The translations under genes were made by a program, and so were the position numbers. The notes beneath the pieces were generated by a model that did not search any database, had not been told where the DNA came from, and saw nothing but the letters and a program-made list of their open reading frames with translations. From Microbacterium hydrocarbonoxydans (GTDB lineage: Bacteria > Actinomycetota > Actinomycetes > Actinomycetales > Microbacteriaceae), in NCBI RefSeq assembly GCF_011752045.1, contig NZ_JAAKXW010000002.1, positions 542,030 to 606,029 on the forward strand: a DNA stretch of 64,000 nucleotides. Direction: 5' to 3'. How positions within the stretch are numbered: position 1 is the stretch's first letter; the number at the start of each line of letters is the position of its first letter. Positions 54,054-60,505 of the stretch are shown one piece after another.

Positions 54054-54650
54054 ATGGCAGACACCCCCGCGACGGCATCCGCGCTGAACGGCGCACTCGG
54101 CACCGAGCTCACGGTGCTGCAGGCGGTCGCGACCGCCACGATCAGCGAGGCGAGCACGCGGTCGCTGATCTACCTCTCGACGCTGTCGAGCGGCCTCGTC
54201 GCCGTGGGCTTCGCCGCCGAAGCACCTGCGCTGCTCTCGGCTCTGACATTCACTGTGCTGCCCGCGATCTTCATGCTGGGGTGGTTCACCGTGGTGCGAC
54301 TGGTCGACACGACCGTCGAGAACATCACCGTCCGCCGCCGCATGGAGCGCATCCGCGAGTACTTCGTCACCCTGGACCCCCGGGCGCCTGCCCTGATCGC
54401 GCTGGACGATCCGCACACGGGCGAACTCGGCATCCGCTACTCGCGCTCATCGTTCCTCTTCACGATGGCCAGCATGGTCGCGGCGGTGAACGCCGTGCTG
54501 GGCGGCGCACTCGTGGCGCTCGCCCTGCTGACTGCAGCCGGGGCGCCCGCCCTGGGCGCGCAGTTCACCGGGACGACGGTGGGGGCGGGACTGCTGAGCG
54601 CGACGCTGATCTACGAACGGCGGCGGATCCGGCTGGCGACCTCCCGGTGA
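54054..54650 (+). CDS. Small membrane protein in ECF41 cluster
   Basis: A 198-residue protein I do not recognise. Four hydrophobic segments (about 44-61, 65-85, 140-165 and 168-186) surround a charged central part (ENITVRRRMERIREYFVTLDPRAPAL). The N-terminus is polar and cytosolic-looking. AGAGGAG six bases before the ATG and an ECF41-type promoter with a leader hairpin point to inducible expression. The RRRMERIREYF segment could be an amphipathic helix on the membrane surface. A role in envelope stress is only an inference from the promoter. Confidence 0.6.
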   Translation: MADTPATASALNGALGTELTVLQAVATATISEASTRSLIYLSTLSSGLVAVGFAAEAPALLSALTFTVLPAIFMLGWFTVVRLVDTTVENITVRRRMERIREYFVTLDPRAPALIALDDPHTGELGIRYSRSSFLFTMASMVAAVNAVLGGALVALALLTAAGAPALGAQFTGTTVGAGLLSATLIYERRRIRLATSR

Positions 54651-54662
54651 GGCGAGCCGCGC

Positions 54663-54689
54663 TGTCACAGATCGCCGCGCTTCCCGGTC
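54663..54689 (+). promoter_or_regulatory. ECF41-type promoter for the sigma gene itself
   Basis: TGTCACA (54663-54669), 16 bases, then GGTC (54686-54689). It lies 159 bases upstream of the preferred sigma start, which implies autoregulation with a long leader. Confidence 0.68.
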
Positions 54690-54847
54690 ATCCCTTTCGA
54701 CGGATGCTCCAGAGTGGGCAGGTGCTTCGCACGGATGGTGCACCATGAGGACGGAGAGAGTGGATGCAGTTGCCGGGGCGCCCGGAGGCGGTGGAGAGTG
54801 TGAAGGTGCAGGCGAGGGACGACACGGGATCTCCGGAGGACGGCCTC

Positions 54848-55711
54848 ATGACCGCTGTCGCCGTGTTCGACGGGCAGCGGCGGCGCCTCTTCGGAATCGC
54901 CTACCGGATGCTGGGCACGGTCGCCGACGCCGAGGACATCGTGCAGGAGACGTGGATCCGCTGGCAGAACGCCGATCGCGCCGACGTCCAGGAGCCCGCG
55001 GCGTTCCTCGCCACGATCGCGACGCGGCTGTCGATCAACGTGCTGCAGTCGGCGCGCGCCCAGCGCGAGACGTACATCGGCCCGTGGCTGCCAGAGCCCG
55101 TGAACACCGACGACGATCCGGCGCTCGGCGCCGAGCGTGGCGAGGCCCTCCAGTTCGCGATCCTCCTCACGCTCGAGAAGCTCACGCCCACCGAGCGGGC
55201 CGCCTACATCCTCCGCGAGGCGTTCGACTACCCCTATCCCCGCATCGCCGAAGTCATCTCGTCGAGCGTCGTCAACGCGCGGCAGCTGGTCAGTCGCGCC
55301 CGCGCGCACCTTGCGTCGCCCGCGCGGTCAGCGGTCACACCCGGGCACCAGCGGCGTCTCCTCGAGGCGTTCCTGGCGGCCGCGCGGAAGGGGGACGCGA
55401 TCGAGCTCGAACGCCTGTTCGCCGACGACGTCGTCAGCTACTCCGACGGGAACGGGGTGAAGCTCGCCGCGCGGATCCCCGTGATCGGTCGCACACGAGT
55501 GGCGAGCTTCGTCGCGGCGTTCGCGAGTCATTTCTGGGCCGGCAAGACGACCGACTGGGTCGAGGTCAACGGCCAGCCCGCCGTCGCCCTCCGGCAGGAG
55601 GGGACGATCACGACGGTCCTCGCCGTGACGGCCTCCGCGAAAGGCATCGAGCAGCTCCTGTGGATGATGAGCCCGCAGAAGCTCGGCCACGTGATCGCGG
55701 GCGGCGCATGA
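54848..55711 (+). CDS. ECF41-family sigma factor with fused SnoaL-like domain
   Basis: A 287-residue ECF sigma factor. Region 2 (about 5-70) has RRRLFGIAYRMLGTVADAEDIVQETWIRW, region 4 (about 100-155) has LEKLTPTERAAYILREAF. The linker motif WLPEP (80-84), then a SnoaL-like C-terminal domain with SDGNG (199-203) and NGQPA (241-245), are the markers of group ECF41, in which the fused domain controls activity and replaces an anti-sigma factor. GGAGG eight bases upstream supports the ATG at 54848; an in-frame ATG at 54764 is possible. Its own promoter motif suggests autoregulation. Confidence 0.92.
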   Translation: MTAVAVFDGQRRRLFGIAYRMLGTVADAEDIVQETWIRWQNADRADVQEPAAFLATIATRLSINVLQSARAQRETYIGPWLPEPVNTDDDPALGAERGEALQFAILLTLEKLTPTERAAYILREAFDYPYPRIAEVISSSVVNARQLVSRARAHLASPARSAVTPGHQRRLLEAFLAAARKGDAIELERLFADDVVSYSDGNGVKLAARIPVIGRTRVASFVAAFASHFWAGKTTDWVEVNGQPAVALRQEGTITTVLAVTASAKGIEQLLWMMSPQKLGHVIAGGA

Positions 55712-56106
55712 CCGTGCCGCCACGCCGGCCGGCGTGGCTGCGCGGGAGACGCGGTGCCGTCGACGGGGAGAACGTGGAACGGCTCGCGGCCGCGCTGGCT
55801 GCCGGCAACGGCGACGGCGTCCGGGCTGAGCTGCACCGTGGGGTGGCCCTCATCGTCGACAGCGGCAGGTGGGAGCATGACGCTGCGGAGTCGATCACGG
55901 GCCGGGATGCGGTGGCCGCGAGCCTGCTCGGACTCATGACCTCGGCGACGTCGGTGTCGATGGCGTCGATCAACGGCGGGCCGGGAATCGTGCTCATCCG
56001 CGACGGCCGGGTCGTCGCCGCCGTGACCGCCCAGACGCGCGTGGAATCACTGTCGCACGTGTGGGTCGTATGCGCTCCGGACAAGCTCCGTCATTGGAGC
56101 CGGTAG
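55708..56106 (+). CDS. Free-standing SnoaL-like domain protein coupled to ECF41 sigma
   Basis: A 132-residue protein. After a basic N-terminus, ENVERLAAALAAGNGDGVRAEL begins a SnoaL/NTF2-type cone fold, with strands IVDSGRW, VSMASINGGPGIVLIRDGRVVAAVT and the end WVVCAPDKLRHWSR. The last segment lines up with the sigma's own end (LLWMMSPQKLGHVI), so it looks like a second copy of the regulatory C-terminal domain. The ATG overlaps the sigma stop by 4 bases. It may bind the same ligand or dimerise with the sigma factor. Function inferred from context only. Confidence 0.75.
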   Translation: MTVPPRRPAWLRGRRGAVDGENVERLAAALAAGNGDGVRAELHRGVALIVDSGRWEHDAAESITGRDAVAASLLGLMTSATSVSMASINGGPGIVLIRDGRVVAAVTAQTRVESLSHVWVVCAPDKLRHWSR

Positions 56107-56148
56107 TCACGCTGCCCGTCGTCCCGGACCCCTGAGGGGCAGAATCCA

Positions 56149-56169
56149 TCACAAGTCAGGATCTTGTGA
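56149..56169. terminator. Inverted repeat between convergent genes
   Basis: TCACAAG (56149-56155) and CTTGTGA (56163-56169) with a 7-base loop, between the SnoaL-like gene and dnaB. Probably a weak bidirectional terminator. Confidence 0.5.
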
Positions 56170-56222
56170 CGGAATCGATCGGGATTCGCAAAACCAGTGC
56201 AGGTATCGGGCAGAAGGGCCGA

Positions 56223-57599
56223 TCAGTTGAAGTCGCCACCCGGCGCCATGTCCGCGAACCGCGAGTAGTGGCCCTGGAAGGCGACGGTGATCGTCGCGGT
56301 CGGGCCGTTACGGTGCTTGGCGACGATGAGGTCGGCCTCGCCGGGGCGCACGTCCTTGTCGTACACCGAGTCGCGGTGCAGCAGGATCACCATGTCGGCA
56401 TCCTGCTCGATCGATCCCGACTCGCGCAGGTCGCTGATCGCGGGCTTCTTGTCCTGGCGCTGCTCGGGACCACGGTTCAGCTGCGACAGCGCGATGACCG
56501 GGACCTGCAGCTCCTTCGCGATGAGCTTGAGGCTTCGGGAGAACTCCGAGACCTCCTGCTGACGCGACTCGACGCGCTTTCCGGAGGTCATCAGCTGGAG
56601 GTAGTCGATGATGACCATCTTCAGACCCGCCCGCTGCTTGAGGCGACGGCACTTGGCGCGGATCTCGACGAGCGTCATGTTCGGGCTGTCGTCGATGTAC
56701 AGCGGGGCGTCGTTGATGCGCCCGCGGGTCGCCGCGACCGTCGTCCAGTCGCGCGGGTCGAGGGTTCCCTTGCGCATGTTCTGCAGCGGAATCGCACCCT
56801 CGGCGCTGAGCAGACGCATGGCGATCTCGCTCTTGCCCATCTCGAGGGAGAAGAAGATCGAGGGGTAGTCGTGGCCGATGGATGCCGCGCGCGCGAAGTC
56901 GAGCGCGAGCGTCGACTTTCCCATGGCGGGGCGGGCGGCGACGACGATCATCTGGCCGCCGTGGAGGCCGTTGGTGAGCTCGTCCAGCTCTCTGAAGCCG
57001 GTCGGGATGCCGGTCATCGAGCCGTCTCGGCCGTTCGCGGCCTCGATCTCCTCGACCGCGGCATCCACCGCGACCGTCAGGGGGACGTAGTCCTCCGCGG
57101 TCTCGGAGCCCGTGACGGAGTAGATCTCCGCCTGGGCGTTGTTCACGATGTCGGTCGCGTCGCCCTGGCCGTCGTAGCCGAGCTGCACGATGCGCGTGCC
57201 CGCGTCGACGAGCCGGCGGAGGATGGCCCGCTCAGAGACGATGCCGGCGTAATAGCCGGCGTTCGCAGCGGTCGGAACGATCGAGGTCAGGGTGTGGAGG
57301 TAATCGGCGCCGCCCGCCCTGCTGAGCTCACCCGTCTTGATGAGCTCGTCGGTGACCGCGACGACGTCCGTCGGCTCGCCGTGGGAGTACAGGGAGAGGA
57401 TCGCCTCGTAGATGAGCTCGTGCTTGGGGATGTAGAAGTCGGCGCCCTTGAGCGTCTCGATCACGTCGGCGACCGCATCCTTCGACAGCAGCATGCCACC
57501 CAGCGCGCTCTGCTCGGCGAGCAGGTCATGAGGCGGAGTGCGCTCCGGCTTGCGCTGCTGCCCCCCGAGGCGCTCCTCCGAGATGTCGGCGATCGACAC
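56223..57599 (-). CDS. dnaB: Replicative DNA helicase
   Basis: A 458-residue DnaB helicase. The N-terminal domain (about 20-125) includes PHDLLAEQSALGGMLLSKDAV; the RecA-like domain has Walker A ARPAMGKST (222-230), FFSLEM, Walker B VIIDYLQLM and the final DMVILLHRDSVYD. The length is normal and no intein is present, although inteins are common in actinobacterial DnaB. The hexamer unwinds the lagging-strand template at the replication fork. It starts with a GTG after an AAGGGAA site. The 500 bp upstream hold a cluster of DnaA-box-like sites. Confidence 0.96.
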   Translation of the reverse strand: MSIADISEERLGGQQRKPERTPPHDLLAEQSALGGMLLSKDAVADVIETLKGADFYIPKHELIYEAILSLYSHGEPTDVVAVTDELIKTGELSRAGGADYLHTLTSIVPTAANAGYYAGIVSERAILRRLVDAGTRIVQLGYDGQGDATDIVNNAQAEIYSVTGSETAEDYVPLTVAVDAAVEEIEAANGRDGSMTGIPTGFRELDELTNGLHGGQMIVVAARPAMGKSTLALDFARAASIGHDYPSIFFSLEMGKSEIAMRLLSAEGAIPLQNMRKGTLDPRDWTTVAATRGRINDAPLYIDDSPNMTLVEIRAKCRRLKQRAGLKMVIIDYLQLMTSGKRVESRQQEVSEFSRSLKLIAKELQVPVIALSQLNRGPEQRQDKKPAISDLRESGSIEQDADMVILLHRDSVYDKDVRPGEADLIVAKHRNGPTATITVAFQGHYSRFADMAPGGDFN

Positions 57600-57756
57600 A
57601 GTGTTCCCTTCGACGCGACGAGCTTGCTTGGTGTGCGCCGCCCGAGAGGGTGCCGCACTCCGTGACCTTCAGGTCACGTGCACAGCGAACCAGGACCCCC
57701 CGACATTCGGCCGCTCGACCACGGTATTCAGGGGGTGGGGAGGGCGCAACAGGGCC

Positions 57757-57765
57757 TGTGGATAA
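57757..57765 (-). promoter_or_regulatory. Perfect DnaA box
   Basis: TGTGGATAA on the plus strand is TTATCCACA on the minus strand, the E. coli-type consensus 9-mer. Confidence 0.75.
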
Positions 57766-57779
57766 CTGTGTGGAAACCG

Positions 57780-57809
57780 TGCGGACAAACTCGGAGTGTC
57801 TGTGCACAA
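57780..57809 (-). promoter_or_regulatory. Two near-consensus DnaA boxes
   Basis: TGCGGACAA (57780-57788) and TGTGCACAA (57801-57809) each differ by one base from TGTGGACAA, the complement of the actinobacterial consensus TTGTCCACA. They lie 21 bp apart. Confidence 0.55.
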
Positions 57810-57813
57810 CTCA

Positions 57814-57822
57814 TGTGGATAA
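57814..57822 (-). promoter_or_regulatory. Second perfect DnaA box
   Basis: TGTGGATAA again, in the same orientation as the first and 57 bp from it. Weaker matches follow at 57826-57834 and 57891-57899. Confidence 0.72.
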
Positions 57823-58110
57823 CTCGGTGGACATCACCGAATCGCGCCACTTTTTAGCGTCTTGACCTGCCATTCCTTGTTTCCCCACCCTGTGCACAGG
57901 ATTCGACTTCAAGTGGGGATTGAAGGTTGCCCGCACCAGGGGGACATGTGCAGAACCTGGGGAAAGTCAAGCCGGACTCCCGGTCGGGCGCGTCACCGCG
58001 AGATCGACGGCTGAGAAACGACTGGACACGCGTCACGACCACCGGTAATGTCGGCGCAGCGGTGCATGTCGCACGGCCATGCGTTGACCTTTCAGAGGGG
58101 GGAGGCTGAC

Positions 58111-59208
58111 GTGGACTCTCGAGCCACTCGACGCGGTCTCCCCACGACCGTGATCGTCGGAGGCCTCGTCGCGCTCGCATGGGCCGGATTCACGGTGCTC
58201 ACGGGCGGAGGCGCAGCACACGCCGACGAGGAACCCCGCAGCCCGCTGGGTGGACTCACGTCCCTCGTCAGCACCACCGTCTCGAACGTGACCGACCCCG
58301 TCGTCTCACAGGTGGTCGCCCCTGTCGTCTCGCAGGTGGTCGCCCCGGTCGTCACGAACGTCGTGCAGCCGGTGCAGCAGGCCGCTCCCGCCGTCGTCAA
58401 GACCGTGACGCAGACCGTCGCTGAGGTGCCGGTGGTCGGACCGGTCACGACGCCGATCGTGAAGACGGTCACGTCGACCGTGAAGTCCGTCACCGCGCCG
58501 GTCACCGATCTGCTCCAGGACTCGCCCGTCTCGGGCATCACGACGCCGATCCTGGATGCCGTGACCGGCCTGCCCATCGTCGGCGACGTGGTCGACGACA
58601 GCGGTGTCATCGATGTCGTGGACGACGTCGTGGGGATCGTGGACGACACCACCGACCTCGTCGGCGGAGTCGTCGACGAGACGATCCCGCCGATCGTCGA
58701 CTCCCTCGAGCCGACGACCCCCGGTACGGGCCCCGGCACTCCCGGCACACCTGGTACGGGCACTCCGGGCACCGGGACGCCGGGCACGGGCACCCCTGGC
58801 ACCGGCACGCCCGGCTCTCCCGTGGACGGCGGCTCCGGTGAGCCCGGCGTCCCCGGTGCGCCGGCGACGACCCCGGATGCCGCAGGCGGCCCTGCAGCGT
58901 CTGACAGCCTCTCCACGGTGTTCTCCGGCCGCTCCGGTGCCGGTTCTGCCGGCGACGCCGCAGTCGGAACCTCCGACCGCTCGATCGGCGCCCCGCAACC
59001 CGCGGGTGACCCCGCCACCGCGCCGCCTGGCGCGCCGGCATCCTCTTCTTCTTCCTTCGCTGGTCCCAGCGGAGGCCCTTCGAACGCTCACGCTCGCCTC
59101 GGCGACGACAGCGTTCCCCCGTTCCGCACCTGGTCGCGGAACGCCGGCGCACCGGACGAGGCGCTGCCCTCGTCGCCGGTGGCCGAAACCGACGTCTCTC
59201 CTGACTGA
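58111..59208 (+). CDS. Secreted Val/Thr-rich protein with GTGTP repeats
   Basis: A 365-residue exported protein. A signal peptide (basic start, then VIVGGLVALAWAGFTVL and AHA cleavage near residue 38) is followed by a long hydrophobic-polar region of VVSQVVAPVV, VVKTVTQTV and VVDDVVGIVDD segments (40-205), predicted amphipathic. Next comes a Gly/Thr/Pro repeat with GTGTP units (210-250) and a low-complexity Ser/Ala/Pro tail. There is no LPxTG-type end or second membrane segment, so the protein is free or bound by other means. The GTG has a GGGGGGAGG site. It shares its VVDxVG-like segments with the large surface protein ending at 60506. Confidence 0.7.
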   Translation: MDSRATRRGLPTTVIVGGLVALAWAGFTVLTGGGAAHADEEPRSPLGGLTSLVSTTVSNVTDPVVSQVVAPVVSQVVAPVVTNVVQPVQQAAPAVVKTVTQTVAEVPVVGPVTTPIVKTVTSTVKSVTAPVTDLLQDSPVSGITTPILDAVTGLPIVGDVVDDSGVIDVVDDVVGIVDDTTDLVGGVVDETIPPIVDSLEPTTPGTGPGTPGTPGTGTPGTGTPGTGTPGTGTPGSPVDGGSGEPGVPGAPATTPDAAGGPAASDSLSTVFSGRSGAGSAGDAAVGTSDRSIGAPQPAGDPATAPPGAPASSSSSFAGPSGGPSNAHARLGDDSVPPFRTWSRNAGAPDEALPSSPVAETDVSPD

Positions 59209-59218
59209 TCGGGTGTCG

Positions 59219-59239
59219 TGTCGTCCCTCTGAGACGACA
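59219..59239 (+). terminator. Hairpin after secreted repeat protein
   Basis: TGTCGTC (59219-59225) and GACGACA (59233-59239), 7-base loop, ten bases after the stop. Confidence 0.5.
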
Positions 59240-59307
59240 GATGCTTCTGTGCGCCGCCCTCGAGGCTGAGCGCACGCATCCAGACACCTCTTCAGTCAGG
59301 AGCATCC

Positions 59308-59424
59308 ATGCGCCTTCACACGCGTCTTCACGCGACCGGTCGCGCATCGCAGGGATCTTCACGTCGTGACCGGCAGGGCCTCTGCGCCCGCCGCGCCTTC
59401 GACGACTCCTCCGTCCTGATCTGA
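59308..59424 (+). CDS. Possible 38-residue small protein or leader peptide
   Basis: An ORF beginning MRLHTRLHATGRASQGSSRR with AGGAG five bases before the ATG, a well-spaced ribosome site. The product is basic (many Arg/His) with no membrane segment. It is followed 153 bases later by a perfect 16-bp terminator hairpin. No similarity comes to mind; it could be a leader peptide for a conditional terminator or a small basic protein. The rest of the 59209-59683 gap holds nothing else I can support. Confidence 0.4.
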   Translation: MRLHTRLHATGRASQGSSRRDRQGLCARRAFDDSSVLI

Positions 59425-59576
59425 ACGGGTCTCCACGTCTTGACGACGTGACTCAGACTCCGGCAGTCGGGAATCCTCGGGGGAGGAGATTCTGCACTGC
59501 CGGTGCGCTGCATGTGGAAAGCCGATGGTCCCCATGAGCCCCCTCAGCTCGTGTTCGGCGCCCTTGCACCAGCGCA

Positions 59577-59614
59577 GAGGATGCCCCGAGGTTCCCTCAC
59601 CTCGGGGCATCCTC
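59577..59614 (+). terminator. Strong terminator hairpin
   Basis: Arms GAGGATGCCCCGAGGT (59577-59592) and ACCTCGGGGCATCCTC (59599-59614) pair perfectly with a six-base loop, followed by a pyrimidine-rich run (CCTTCCTGTCT). Confidence 0.85.
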
Positions 59615-59671
59615 CCTTCCTGTCTGCGATGCGCGCTCCGAACGCTCGCGATCGTCGCGCGGCTACGCCAC

Positions 59672-59677
59672 TACTGT
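59672..59677 (+). promoter_or_regulatory. TACTGT -10 box for potassium channel gene
   Basis: TACTGT ends six bases before the ATG at 59684, downstream of the strong terminator, so the channel gene is transcribed on its own. Confidence 0.6.
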
Positions 59678-59683
59678 GGCCGC

Positions 59684-60421
59684 ATGTATGGACACATGTA
59701 CGGATCGAGACTGGCCAGATGGTCCGCCGCCACCGAGTGGCCTCTCCTCATCGCCGCGCTTCTGTTCCTCGTGGCATACGCAACACAGATCATTGCCCGA
59801 CCGTCTGGACTCGTAGGGGCGGTCGCGGAGGCGGGCATCTGGGTCAGCTGGAGCCTGTTCGCCGTCGACTACGCCGTAAGGCTGGCGATCGCTGAGAACA
59901 GGATGCGATGGTTCTCAAGCCATCTCCTCGACCTGGCGATCGTCGCGCTGCCCATGCTCCGACCGTTGCGGCTCATGAGGTTCCTGACCGTGCTCGCGCT
60001 GGTGCAGCGAGGTGCGGGCAACGTCCTTCGCGGCCGCGTGGTGATCTATACCCTGGGCGCAGCCGGACTGATCCTGCTGGTCTCAGCTTTAGCCGTTCTG
60101 GATGCCGAAGAAGGCCAGGGAACGATCGACACCTTCGGCGAAGCCCTCTGGTGGGCCTTCGTCACAATGACGACCGTCGGATACGGAGACTTCACTCCCG
60201 TCACGATCGTCGGTCGATGCGTGGCAGCGGGACTGATGCTCGGCGGCATCGCTCTCATCGGCGCGGTGACCGCGACCCTCGCATCGTGGATCGTGGAGAA
60301 GGTCGCCGATCAGACGACGGCGACAGAGGCGGCGACGGCCGAGCAGGTGGATCTGCTGCGTACCGAACTCGCGGAGATCAAGGCCCTGCTGGGCTCGCGT
60401 CCGGAGTCTGCGGAGATCTGA
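59684..60421 (+). CDS. Voltage-gated-type potassium channel
   Basis: A 245-residue ion channel. Four N-terminal segments form a voltage-sensor-like block; [23 protein letters not shown] contains the Arg-bearing helix, though with few positive residues. The pore has [17 protein letters not shown] with the selectivity filter TVGYGD (about 163-168), and a last membrane helix follows. The C-terminal 40 residues form a coiled coil ([17 protein letters not shown]), probably for tetramer assembly. It is expected to conduct potassium across the cell membrane. The leaderless start gives [13 protein letters not shown]. Confidence 0.9.
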   Translation: MYGHMYGSRLARWSAATEWPLLIAALLFLVAYATQIIARPSGLVGAVAEAGIWVSWSLFAVDYAVRLAIAENRMRWFSSHLLDLAIVALPMLRPLRLMRFLTVLALVQRGAGNVLRGRVVIYTLGAAGLILLVSALAVLDAEEGQGTIDTFGEALWWAFVTMTTVGYGDFTPVTIVGRCVAAGLMLGGIALIGAVTATLASWIVEKVADQTTATEAATAEQVDLLRTELAEIKALLGSRPESAEI

Positions 60422-60448
60422 GCATCCGCTTCGATCACTCCGAGGGCG

Positions 60449-60504
60449 CGAAGAAGGCCGCTGGCCCGGGCGAATCGCTTCGCCCGAAGCCATCGGCCTC
60501 TTCG
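60449..60504. terminator. Nested hairpin between convergent channel and surface-protein genes
   Basis: The inner stem CGGGCGAA/TTCGCCCG (60467-60474 and 60479-60486) has a TCGC loop. The outer arms CGAAGAAGGCCG (60449-60460) and CGGCCTCTTCG (60494-60504) pair with one bulge. Confidence 0.75.
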
Positions 60505-60505
60505 T

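Larger units (their letters stand above)
57600..58110. other. 511-bp intergenic region upstream of dnaB with DnaA-box-like cluster
   Basis: It carries six or more DnaA-box-like 9-mers in one orientation between 57757 and 57899 and a short AT-rich run (57849-57857). The right part (57900-58110) holds no gene and leads to the secreted repeat protein, with a GGGGGGAGG ribosome site. No hairpin of note was seen. Confidence 0.6.

Noticed and set aside
56223..57599. Intein in dnaB
   Set aside because: The helicase motifs are continuous and the length of 458 residues is normal.
57600..58110. Chromosomal replication origin
   Set aside because: DnaA-box-like sites are present, but dnaA, dnaN, rpmH and recF are not in the window, so calling it oriC is not supported.
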